Source: Shewanella sp. c952
GTDB taxonomy: Bacteria > Pseudomonadota > Gammaproteobacteria > Enterobacterales > Shewanellaceae
Assembly: GCF_019654975.1 (NCBI RefSeq)
Contig: NZ_BPEW01000027.1
Location: 1 to 59,157, forward strand
Direction of reading: 5' to 3'
DNA: 59,157 bases
Each line of letters opens with the position of its first letter. The stretch's first letter is position 1. The notes beneath the pieces are model-generated. The model saw only the letters and a program-made list of their open reading frames with translations. It was not told the origin of the DNA and searched no databases. Made by a program: the position numbers and the translations under genes. This document shows, piece by piece, positions 1 through 7,793 of the stretch.

Positions 1-590
1 ATAGTGTCTGTAACAGATATCAACTGATACATCAGTATATTTAAAGCTGATGTCCACATCACTGTTCCGTTCGACCAATCTTGTTCATCTCGAAGATAAG
101 CAATACCTACTTTCTCTAAATCGCCATAAGTCGCAGATCCAACTATAAATGCAAATTCAAATTTTTCTAGACCTCTCAGATCATTACTATTATCAAACGT
201 CAATAAGCTTACAAATAGAAAGAAATCTGGTTTTTGGTATCTGTGATTATAAAAAGGTACTGTACAGTCATATCCTCTCTGAGGTTTAAAGTTTCGATCT
301 TTTGTTTTAACATCAACTGTACAGCCCGAGTTATTCAGTACATAATCATACTCCCTACTATGTAACTTTTCTGTATAGGAAATGTTATTATTGTCCATCC
401 AGTATTCGGTCACCACTTCGCCTAGACAACCTTTTAAATCGGCTTCGTCACCCAACCCTGAATTTTCCTTTTCACTTTGCAGTCTTGCCCGTGCTATGGC
501 TTTTTCACGTAATTTAGGAGAAATCCTAACTCTTGTAATTGTACGATCCTTAGGATGTTGCAAATTCCGATTATAACTTTTAGTATCCAT
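1..590 (-). CDS. PD-(D/E)xK-like nuclease-fold protein, 3' end cut off by window edge
   Basis: The reading frame is open from an ATG at 590 to the window edge (196 codons) with no stop, so the C-terminus is missing. An AGGAGA ribosome binding site lies 5 bases before the ATG. The first 40 residues are basic. Around residues 55-97 there is a GxxGE segment (E58), a YDY (D82) and VDVKTK (D93, K95), spaced as in the E-D-DxK cores of restriction-endonuclease-like nucleases. The gene starts 12 bases after the stop of the upstream MvaI/BcnI-type enzyme on the same strand, so the two are probably co-transcribed and functionally linked. It could be a second nuclease subunit or an accessory protein of that restriction system. 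The fold assignment is inference from motif spacing; I do not recognise a named family. Confidence 0.6.
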   Translation of the reverse strand, partial: MDTKSYNRNLQHPKDRTITRVRISPKLREKAIARARLQSEKENSGLGDEADLKGCLGEVVTEYWMDNNNISYTEKLHSREYDYVLNNSGCTVDVKTKDRNFKPQRGYDCTVPFYNHRYQKPDFFLFVSLLTFDNSNDLRGLEKFEFAFIVGSATYGDLEKVGIAYLRDEQDWSNGTVMWTSALNILMYQLISVTDT

Positions 591-602
591 AAAATTCTCC
601 TT

Positions 603-1955
603 CTAGTTACTTTCTAAACAATGCTTCACCGGCTTAGGAAATAAGAGAGAAAGGTCTTTCTTGTTCATTTTAAACAAAGGTCCCTTCTCACTAATTTTTG
701 GCTTATTACCACCTTTACGTTTGATAAGATGATCCATAGTTATCGTACCCTCAGCTATTAATGGCATAAGCTGATTAACCATTGGATTTTTAGTGTGAGT
801 AACGGATTTAAGTTTAAAGTACTCATGCCCATCTATTTCAATGCTTTCAGCATCAATCCAAAATGTTTCTTTGTGCTTTTCTAGTAGCCGACTACGCAAT
901 ATGTCTGCAGGCCAATAAGCCACGTCACCAAACTCATTCTGAAATTCTATTAAGCAATCATTCTTCTCATCATAAATAAATTGTAATCCTTGGCTGTTAG
1001 GCTTTTTTGCTGAAATTGTACAATAGAGTTTAAAATCTTCTCCCCTTTGATAACCAAAGGTATCTAAAATTTCGGCACTACTTTTTAAGCGGCTAATTTT
1101 CCAATCCGCGACCTGAGCAAATAAGGTAGTTCTACTTCCTCCCCCCCTCCCGGATTTAAGTTCAATACCTTTATAGTCAGGCAATTTGCTACTATTGGGA
1201 GGGATACCTAGAGCATCCTCAATTGCCATCCCGATTGCTGTTGATCCTTTAAGTGTGGCTTTTATTAATCCACTTTTAGCAATATCTCTAAGCTTATTAA
1301 AAAGTTCGTTTGACACACTTTCATCTTGAGGTAAAAGTTCTTGTAAGTTAGTTAACTCATTACCATTCTCAGCCAATAAAAGAGTACTTAAATTTACCAG
1401 TACTAACTGTTCACCAGCAAATATCAATGCAACTTGATCGCCTGCTTTTGCAAACTTTCCAAGACCGCGAAACCACATTCTTGGATCTCCTTGCTTTGTA
1501 ACTGGTCGATACAAACTAATTAAGGTGTCTTGGCAGCCCTCACTTCCAATAAATAAAGCTGTTTTCATTACTTTATGCTCTTGTCCTTGAGCTTGAGAGT
1601 CATAATCATGAAACCCTTCAATTCGAAAGAAATTCCTAACCGGATGAGTTGCATCTAAAATCGACTTATTTAAACCTGTTACAGTAGGTTCAAAAGTAAC
1701 AAAATCAATCGAATTTGAAACTAATAACGTCTTGTTTTTTTGTATTTTTAGCTCATTAGCCATCAAATTGAAATCTTCATTTTGTGTAATAGGGACTTTA
1801 TTTATTAACATCCTTGCTAAATCAGCAAAAGTTAGAGCACCATAGAATTTTGCAACAACTAGCTCAGCATCATAACTATGTAGTCCACAATTCACCTGTA
1901 GTAGGTCAGACTTGTCCTTAAAAGGTTTCAGCGGTAGGTATGACGACAACTGCAT
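603..1955 (-). CDS. MvaI/BcnI-family type II restriction endonuclease (copy 1)
   Basis: A 450-residue protein whose C-terminal half carries the MvaI/BcnI catalytic pattern: PDYKGIELKSGR, giving D260, E265 and K267 of a PD-(D/E)xK site, followed by TTLFAQVADW. MvaI and BcnI cut within CCNGG-type sites; the specificity here cannot be read. The N-terminal 230 residues, including a DPRMWFRGLGKF segment, have no obvious catalytic motif but are also present in the second copy at 20724-21968 (DPRFWPRGFKK), so the whole protein is duplicated in this island. No methyltransferase gene is visible next to this copy; one could lie beyond the left edge. The PD-(D/E)xK-like gene follows 12 bases downstream. 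The ATG at 1955 is preceded by GAGGGG about 12 bases upstream. Confidence 0.85.
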   Translation of the reverse strand: MQLSSYLPLKPFKDKSDLLQVNCGLHSYDAELVVAKFYGALTFADLARMLINKVPITQNEDFNLMANELKIQKNKTLLVSNSIDFVTFEPTVTGLNKSILDATHPVRNFFRIEGFHDYDSQAQGQEHKVMKTALFIGSEGCQDTLISLYRPVTKQGDPRMWFRGLGKFAKAGDQVALIFAGEQLVLVNLSTLLLAENGNELTNLQELLPQDESVSNELFNKLRDIAKSGLIKATLKGSTAIGMAIEDALGIPPNSSKLPDYKGIELKSGRGGGSRTTLFAQVADWKISRLKSSAEILDTFGYQRGEDFKLYCTISAKKPNSQGLQFIYDEKNDCLIEFQNEFGDVAYWPADILRSRLLEKHKETFWIDAESIEIDGHEYFKLKSVTHTKNPMVNQLMPLIAEGTITMDHLIKRKGGNKPKISEKGPLFKMNKKDLSLLFPKPVKHCLESN

Positions 1956-2506
1956 ATTAATATTAACCCCTCATATCCGTTAAGATTAAACCAATAAAAA
2001 CAAGCTTATATCACAAGGTTACTGTAAGCATGCTAAGACAGTCCAGAAGTAAAACTGATTTAATTGAAGCAATGAAGATCTAGTAACTTGGAATGTCCAA
2101 CCCAACTTCACGATAATAGTTATTATCACTAAGTTGGCAAGCCATTGGTAAACCGTACATTTTATGACTTAAACTGGCTCAGCTTCAATGATAACCATAA
2201 GTTACAACCACTTCACGGCAGGCACAAAACTGGCTCAATAGGGTACTTAGGCTAACGCCACTAAATCGCGGTCAACTAAGAGCATTATGATAAGTGACAG
2301 ATAAGCGAACGAGTATTAGTCATGATACAATTATAATTATTTAGATACACAAAATATACTAAGAAATCAGAATCAATTTAAAGATGAAAAAGTTCCCTAA
2401 CTGAACCAAACAATTTATCAAATAGTGATAAATTCTAATCAAACGAATATTAAACCTTTTCATTTAGAATAAACATGAGTGAAAACCTATAAAATCTACC
2501 GTAACA
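1956..2506. other. 551-bp intergenic gap with a long hairpin
   Basis: No convincing gene is seen on either strand. The gap separates the caspase-like gene from the first restriction enzyme and probably holds the latter's promoter. It contains the 36-base hairpin listed separately and two copies of AAACTGGCTCA about 57 bases apart (near 2172 and 2229). Stop codons are frequent in all frames and the sequence looks like decayed DNA between two modules. Confidence 0.5.
2102..2137. repeat. 36-base imperfect hairpin
   Basis: Two 17-base arms: CCAACTT and GATAATA pair perfectly with TATTATC and AAGTTGG, separated by a 3-base mismatch on each side and a 2-base centre. It has no U-run on either side, so it is a poor intrinsic terminator. 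It could be a remnant of a mobile element end or an operator. Confidence 0.5.
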
Positions 2507-3148
2507 TCAATTTGAAAAGTAACTCATTTGATAGCACACTTGATATATCAAATTAGCTACAGAGCTATTTTTATTTTTAAGTACAGATTCGTTCATTTCT
2601 TTATAAAGCATCAACCTTATTTGTGATGACAAATAATAGAACCCTCTGCCTTTCTTATATGTAAATATCACACTATCACTGACACACTTTACAATAACAC
2701 GCTTAAACTCCTCAAGATCAGCGTCGCTAACGGGCTTGTTTTTCATATTCCGTATAGCTTTAACTTCTTCATCACTAGTAGGGAGATAGCCAAAACCTAT
2801 AGAATGTTTAATTCTAGAATATTGAAAAGAAGAACTTAATAACTTCGTAGAATTACATGCAAGGGTAAATAGATTTTTGTCATTAAATATTCGCATCCCC
2901 TCAGGAGAAACAAATGGCTCATTCGATTCAGACATTATTCCATATAACCTGTCAGCCCTACCATGCCCTAAGAAATATATATTTGCCCCAGATGGTAGTG
3001 AACTTATAATCTTAAGAACATCTTCAGGGCTTTCATTCTCAAACGTATAGACAGTAACCAAATCACAACCTATAGCCTCAATTGTGCGGTTATAAATATC
3101 ACCTAAAAATTTTGTACTGTCATCTAAAGGATGAATGAAATATAGCAT
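2507..3148 (-). CDS. Caspase/CHAT-like cysteine protease, probable effector of the GHKL-receiver operon
   Basis: A 213-residue protein with the two hallmarks of a caspase-fold peptidase in the right order: a strand ending in IYFLGHGRADRLYG (His62) and about 35 residues later NLFTLACNSTKLL (Cys98). These match the His-Gly and Ala-Cys-x-Ser dyad of clan CD peptidases such as CHAT and metacaspase domains. There is no transmembrane segment or signal peptide, so it should be cytoplasmic. I prefer the ATG at 3148, two bases after the receiver-gene stop and eight bases after an AGGA; an upstream ATG at 3169 would add seven residues and overlap the receiver gene. The last gene of a three-gene operon. 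By analogy with bacterial caspase-like defence effectors it may cleave cell proteins or a toxin when signalled. Role inferred; the protease call rests on the dyad. Confidence 0.7.
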   Translation of the reverse strand: MLYFIHPLDDSTKFLGDIYNRTIEAIGCDLVTVYTFENESPEDVLKIISSLPSGANIYFLGHGRADRLYGIMSESNEPFVSPEGMRIFNDKNLFTLACNSTKLLSSSFQYSRIKHSIGFGYLPTSDEEVKAIRNMKNKPVSDADLEEFKRVIVKCVSDSVIFTYKKGRGFYYLSSQIRLMLYKEMNESVLKNKNSSVANLIYQVCYQMSYFSN

Positions 3149-3149
3149 C

Positions 3150-3842
3150 CTACACATCCTGCAAATCAATCATATGTGCCACAGTTTGCTCGACAAGAGA
3201 GCTAACAAATTTCTTACCTGTATCAGTTTCTTTATCTACTTCATTACGAATATAATCTATAGTCTTACCATGAAACTGAGGGTATGTGTTATAAAACAAC
3301 TTATCGCTATGACGGTCTAATTGGTCTAAAAACATTCTTTCAAAATCAAATTCATTTCCAATAGAGTTGCTCATCCTAACTATTGTTTCTATAAGTTTAG
3401 GTCGGTCAACTATCGCATCAACTTTTAATGATAAAAGCCTTTGAATATCAGACACCGCAACCTTAGTCAGTGAAGAGACCTCACCAGTATAGAATAGAAT
3501 TCTTGCCTTTCTAATATTATTCTTATCCTGTTTGGCATGATTGATTAACTTCACTAGCAATTGATACCCATTCAAGTAATCATCAGAAAAATTAAAATCA
3601 CAGGCAACAATATCAAACTCATAGTCCATATAACCTTGATTTTTTATGTATTCAATTATTACAGGCTCACTCAAATATTGCTTTCCATCTTTAACATTTT
3701 CTTTAAAAAAGTCATCTGAACTTACATCTACGACTACGGGATCAATACGTTTACCGTGTCGTTTTAAAGTTCTGTTAATAGAACTAATTTCATCAGAAAC
3801 ATCATTGTCGTCAATAAATAAAACTTTAAATGTATTCTTCAT
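3150..3842 (-). CDS. Receiver-domain response regulator with a non-DNA-binding C-terminal extension
   Basis: The N-terminal 150 residues are a CheY-like receiver: VLFIDDND gives the acidic pocket (D11, D12), FDIVACDFNF supplies the phospho-acceptor D82, and ILFYTGE holds T119. The usual lysine of the KP motif is replaced by arginine in VDRP (R147). About 45 residues lie between the first strand and the acceptor, longer than usual. The C-terminal 80 residues look helical and charged and show no helix-turn-helix, so this is unlikely to be a transcription factor. It starts on the A of TAATG that ends the kinase-like gene (1-base overlap), implying coupled translation and a stoichiometric partnership. 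Probable role: relay of phosphate from the kinase-like protein to control the adjacent caspase-like protease. Confidence 0.75.
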   Translation of the reverse strand: MKNTFKVLFIDDNDVSDEISSINRTLKRHGKRIDPVVVDVSSDDFFKENVKDGKQYLSEPVIIEYIKNQGYMDYEFDIVACDFNFSDDYLNGYQLLVKLINHAKQDKNNIRKARILFYTGEVSSLTKVAVSDIQRLLSLKVDAIVDRPKLIETIVRMSNSIGNEFDFERMFLDQLDRHSDKLFYNTYPQFHGKTIDYIRNEVDKETDTGKKFVSSLVEQTVAHMIDLQDV

Positions 3843-6250
3843 TATTTAAATTCCAACTGAAATGATGCACCTTTAAGCACTTTATTATTACCTACAAATG
3901 AGATATTAGCCTTCATTTGCTCCAAGCTTTGTCTTACATGATAAAGTCCGATTCCTGAGCCACCTGAACCAATATTTATTGGTGTATCTCTAGTTCCCAG
4001 CTCAAATAATGAATCAGGATTATTAACAAAGCGTTCTGACACACCAACACCATCATCTGAAAATATAACCCTCAACCTATTATTTAGTGTAGATTCGAAG
4101 CTTACATTTATCTTTGAAGCTCCCCATTTATCAGAGTTAGACATTAGGTTATCTAATACGACAGTAAGACCAAGCAAATCAATTCTTTTTATAACTGTGT
4201 CATGAAAGGCGCCATACTCTACTAGCATCCTACATGTGTAATCATCTGTTTGATCGTTTAAGTACTCCTCGATAAAGCGTGGAATATTAATATCTTGAAC
4301 ATCAGAATTACTATCAAACTCAGCCTTTGTAGCTAGCTGCGTCATCTTTAATGCTTTTTCTGAATTTGCTAATATTTTTGATAACTCAATAATTAGTTGA
4401 TCTTTCTCTATATTGTCTTCCATGACATCTTCTATTAAGTTTGAAGATATTGTTTTAATTTTTGAATTTGTAAACTTTATAGTGTGTATCAACCCCTCTG
4501 CATCTGGACTAAGGTGCTTACGACTTTCAAGTAGATATTGGTTTTTCTCTCTTTCTATAAATAAATCTTCTCGTGCAAGCTCTACTTTTCGCTCAGCGAA
4601 ATCTCTTTCTTCAATTGCAGCCTCTTTAGCCGCGGACTCACTATCTAAAATTTTCTTTACTATGCCTTTCTCGCTCGGCGATAAATCAGATAGTGTCTTA
4701 TTCTCAGTTTTCTTAATAAAGTCTTTCTTATAATTATCAAGCTTTCCCTGATTTGTCCTTTTTATATTCTCAATAGCGGTCTGATTAAATTCATGCTCAA
4801 CTACTTTGAAATTTGATTTCAATAGTTTTTCAAGTACATCTTTAACATTCTGGCTATCTAAAGAACTAGATTTGTATCTATCAGGGTCTCTTTTAACATC
4901 ATCTAAAGTTACTACCTTTTTAAGCCCTAAGGAATCTATCAACCTATTCCAATTCAACCCGCCTACAACAAAGTTTTCCAACTGTCTCAAAATAAGTATT
5001 ACAAAGCCATAGGCTTCTTTACCACTAGTTAAAGTGGTCTTTTCGTACTCATCAGATGTAACTAAATCAAGGTAAGCTTCATTGTGAGAAAGCCCCTCTC
5101 TACTTGTGATTACTGAAAATAGTTCTTCTTTATCTGAAATATCAATTCTACCGAAAATCTCTCTAGTACCTAAGTTACGGCTGCTACCTTGAGACTTTCT
5201 TTGATCCAGAGCCAACCAATCATTTTTTGGATTACCATATGGAGATATTCTAAAACCATTGTAGAACAAAAAAACAGAACCATAATCCACCGAACTTACA
5301 CCTGTTTTTCTTTTAAAGTAAGCCTTAGAAACAGTATCAAGGTAATGAACGTCCGCCCTAACTCCTTTAAGGTTTTTATACAAATTTTCGGCTTTGTATG
5401 AATAAATGACTTCATCTTGGAAAAATAATTTTGTCGATATATACTTCCCTTCATCGTCAATAACAGAAAGTATACGTGTCGTTTTTAAGTTAAGCTTATC
5501 AAGAATACTGTTATTTACTTTGCCGCCATTAGCTTTAGGGAGAGCATCAGCTTCATCGTAAACTTTGTTAGATTTAATATATACTTCGAAATCACTATCT
5601 AATGAAGGGGAAAATTTTTCCAACTCACTCAATAATTTTTTTAATTTTTTACTTGACCAATTATTTCTTAAGTTTTGAATTTTAAGTACGGTTCCAGTAT
5701 CAAAATCTTCTACTCCTAACTCTTCTATAAAAGTAGACTTGTCTAGTCTTTCTCCCTTAAGTCTAATTGTTGAAATCTCATCATCTATACTCTTACCTTC
5801 AAATAATGACCAATCGATAGGAAGTTTAATAAAGTTACCATCTTTCGATTTCGTATAAAGCAATAGATATTTACCTAACCTGTCACAGCTAAACCTACCT
5901 ACCCCTTTATTGCCAGCATAACCTTTATTGGTGCCTTTTTTTTCTGAATACGCGATATTAAGCCACTTAGTATTAATATCACTCTCAGACATTCCTTTTC
6001 CGTAATCACTAATAATTAATTCAGAAATAATTTCTTTAGTAACTTTTCTTTCAGAACCTAGACTCTCGTCAGAGCCACTTGTAACTTCTTGAACTTTAGT
6101 TTGAAAAGAAATATTTACAGATGGAGAACCTGCATCTTTTGCATTTTTAACAAGTTCAATAATTGCAATACTGTCATCATTGATAAGCCCGCGACCCAAT
6201 ATATCTTTCATACCAGCGTTAGTTATAAATTGAGTATCAAATTTATCCAT
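3842..6250 (-). CDS. Double-GHKL protein: N-terminal Hsp90/MORC-like ATPase plus C-terminal histidine-kinase ATPase
   Basis: With the ATG at 6250 the protein has 802 residues. The N-terminus is a complete GHKL ATPase: IIELVKNAKDAG (E32, N36, D39), ISDYGKGM (D82) and GNKGVGRF (113-120), the pattern of Hsp90, MutL and MORC-type proteins. The C-terminus is a second GHKL domain of histidine-kinase type: N box LDNLMSNSDKW (about 699), SDDGVGV (about 731), FELGTRD, and GSGGSGIGL (about 761). A charged coiled coil (about 510-580) leads into a possible dimerisation helix with LIHTIK; His at about 589 is the candidate phosphorylation site, lacking the usual E/D after H. The frame stays open to 6391, but residues before 6250 are low-quality and lack a ribosome site. 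No membrane segment, so a cytoplasmic sensor. Followed directly by its receiver partner. Confidence 0.75.
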   Translation of the reverse strand: MDKFDTQFITNAGMKDILGRGLINDDSIAIIELVKNAKDAGSPSVNISFQTKVQEVTSGSDESLGSERKVTKEIISELIISDYGKGMSESDINTKWLNIAYSEKKGTNKGYAGNKGVGRFSCDRLGKYLLLYTKSKDGNFIKLPIDWSLFEGKSIDDEISTIRLKGERLDKSTFIEELGVEDFDTGTVLKIQNLRNNWSSKKLKKLLSELEKFSPSLDSDFEVYIKSNKVYDEADALPKANGGKVNNSILDKLNLKTTRILSVIDDEGKYISTKLFFQDEVIYSYKAENLYKNLKGVRADVHYLDTVSKAYFKRKTGVSSVDYGSVFLFYNGFRISPYGNPKNDWLALDQRKSQGSSRNLGTREIFGRIDISDKEELFSVITSREGLSHNEAYLDLVTSDEYEKTTLTSGKEAYGFVILILRQLENFVVGGLNWNRLIDSLGLKKVVTLDDVKRDPDRYKSSSLDSQNVKDVLEKLLKSNFKVVEHEFNQTAIENIKRTNQGKLDNYKKDFIKKTENKTLSDLSPSEKGIVKKILDSESAAKEAAIEERDFAERKVELAREDLFIEREKNQYLLESRKHLSPDAEGLIHTIKFTNSKIKTISSNLIEDVMEDNIEKDQLIIELSKILANSEKALKMTQLATKAEFDSNSDVQDINIPRFIEEYLNDQTDDYTCRMLVEYGAFHDTVIKRIDLLGLTVVLDNLMSNSDKWGASKINVSFESTLNNRLRVIFSDDGVGVSERFVNNPDSLFELGTRDTPINIGSGGSGIGLYHVRQSLEQMKANISFVGNNKVLKGASFQLEFK

Positions 6251-6670
6251 AATAAATCCATCAGCTAAAAAAATTCGGTTATTTCCCCTAGCTTTCCTAG
6301 GGATGTTTTTCAACTCTATCATACATTTACATTTGAAAAATAGGGGGGAAGCGGGTTTTGCAATTACGCCCCCCTTACTGCCTTTAAGCAATCTTTGTTG
6401 GAGCAGCTGGGATTGCTACCGTCTAACGCTTCTAACTACAAAAAATGTTTAGATCTTTTTCAGACTAAATATATTGGTCACCAGATTAAAGGCCTTAATA
6501 CACAGCTCCAAAACCATGATAATTGTCATTACCATTAAGTTGGCGCCAATACATGACTAATCCTGTACCTCAGTGCTTGTGATAAGACCACTTTCAACTA
6601 AAATTGATGGTTCACCATCTTTTCCAGCCAAAGGTCTTGCTTAACGCACTACAGATTAGAGGTCATCCCA
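6251..6670. other. 420-bp divergent intergenic region
   Basis: Lies between the kinase-like gene (minus) and the DUF6884-like gene (plus), so it should hold both promoters. It contains a hairpin with a 7-bp G/C-rich stem at 6342-6375 (AGGGGGG paired with CCCCCCT, 20-base loop) and an AAGTTGGC also present at the end of the hairpin at 2102-2137. No gene is supported. Confidence 0.45.
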
Positions 6671-7084
6671 ATGAAAAAAATAGTCTTGATTTCATGTGTG
6701 AGCAAAAAGGTCGAATATAGAACTACAGCAAGAGATCTCTACATTAGCACTCTTTTCAAACTAAACCTCCGATATGCTGAACAGCTAAGACCTGATAATA
6801 TTTTTATTCTGTCAGCTAAGTATGGCCTCCTACCGTTAAGCAAAGAAGTTGAACCTTATGAGTTAACACTTAATACAATGAGTTCAAATGACATAAAAAC
6901 ATGGGCAGGTGGAGTATTACAGCAACTCTCAAACAGGTATAAAATGGATGCATGCCATTTCACTTTTTTAGCTGGAGAGAAATACAGGAAGCATTTGATT
7001 CCACACACACCACATGCCGATATTCCCCTTCAAGGGCTTCGTATCGGTGAGCAGCTTCAAAAACTAAAAGGCCTAATAGCATGA
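6671..7084 (+). CDS. DUF6884-like small protein
   Basis: A 137-residue protein with ISCVSKK near the N-terminus, an ARDLYISTLF segment, ILSAKYGLLPL near residue 50 and EPYELTLNTM after it. This pattern (conserved Cys and Lys near residues 9-13, then SAKYGLL and PY) is that of DUF6884 proteins, often encoded by phages and islands and of unknown function. It overlaps the following GIY-YIG-like gene by four bases (ATGA), so the two are translationally coupled and probably act together. The ATG follows a GAGG about 8 bases upstream. Family assignment is from memory of the motif. Confidence 0.65.
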   Translation: MKKIVLISCVSKKVEYRTTARDLYISTLFKLNLRYAEQLRPDNIFILSAKYGLLPLSKEVEPYELTLNTMSSNDIKTWAGGVLQQLSNRYKMDACHFTFLAGEKYRKHLIPHTPHADIPLQGLRIGEQLQKLKGLIA

Positions 7085-7734
7085 GTTGTGAATGTGAAGT
7101 GCTTCACCGTATAGCAAACAACCTAGAAAGATATTGCTTCCCATGTGATAGTGACAACATTCCCCGTAATGGAGTTTACTTTTTATTTCAAAGAGGCGAG
7201 AAATCTCACCAAGCCGATAGAGTTGTGCGGGTTGGTACTCATACTGGCGATAACCAACTGCAATCTAGACTGAAACAGCACTTCAATCAAGAAAATAAAG
7301 ATAGAAGCATATTTAGAAAAAATATCGGTAGAGCTCTCCTCAGCAAAAGCAATGATACCTTCCTAAAGCATTGGGAACTTGATCTTACTACAAGGAAGGC
7401 AAAAGACGAGTACGGCCCTTTGATTGACTTCAACTACCAAAAAGCCATTGAACACCAAGTGAGTCTCTATATAAGAGAGAATTTTACTTTTTCAACATTT
7501 CCAATAGCAAGTAAAGAGGAGAGGCTAAATATAGAGTCAAAACTCATTTCAACACTATCGTGGTGCGAGGAGTGTAAACCCTCCTCCGATTGGCTAGGAA
7601 ACTGCTCACCTAAAAGTAAGATTGTTCAGAGTGGGCTATGGTTGGTAAACGAACTATACAAAACCCCAATGACACCTAGTGAAATCGATAGCCTGTCTGA
7701 AAAAATTAAAGGCTGCTCTGCTCACAAAGGTTAG
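7081..7734 (+). CDS. GIY-YIG-like nuclease-fold protein
   Basis: A 217-residue protein with a degenerate GIY-YIG core: GVYFLF at 31-36 replaces GIY, VVRVGTHTG at 48-56 replaces YIG, and LQSRLKQHF supplies the Arg (R63) and His (H67) expected on the next helix. A Glu in LNIESKL (about residue 152) could be the metal ligand. Several cysteines occur near both ends, and CEEC near residue 163-166 could bind metal. Its ATG overlaps the stop of the DUF6884-like gene. It is probably a DNA- or RNA-cleaving partner of that protein. Whether it is catalytically active is not certain because the second Tyr of the motif is replaced by Arg. Confidence 0.6.
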   Translation: MSCECEVLHRIANNLERYCFPCDSDNIPRNGVYFLFQRGEKSHQADRVVRVGTHTGDNQLQSRLKQHFNQENKDRSIFRKNIGRALLSKSNDTFLKHWELDLTTRKAKDEYGPLIDFNYQKAIEHQVSLYIRENFTFSTFPIASKEERLNIESKLISTLSWCEECKPSSDWLGNCSPKSKIVQSGLWLVNELYKTPMTPSEIDSLSEKIKGCSAHKG

Positions 7735-7793
7735 GACACAGCCTCATGATGCCACGGTAATAACGATTACAGTGAAGTTTGTAGTCCAGCACT

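Noticed and set aside
382..576. A 64-codon plus-strand reading frame
   Set aside because: It is antisense to the minus-strand gene that runs off the left edge and has a strong ribosome site and nuclease-fold motifs.
6251..6391. N-terminal extension of 47 residues for the GHKL protein
   Set aside because: It encodes no plausible domain, contains the G6/C6 hairpin, and no start in it has a ribosome site; the GHKL fold begins just after the ATG at 6250.
6410..6660. GTCTAACGC and GCTTAACGC sequences that resemble integron attC ends
   Set aside because: The matching GTTRRRY arm is missing, the distance is about 240 bp, and the neighbouring genes have the wrong orientation for cassettes.
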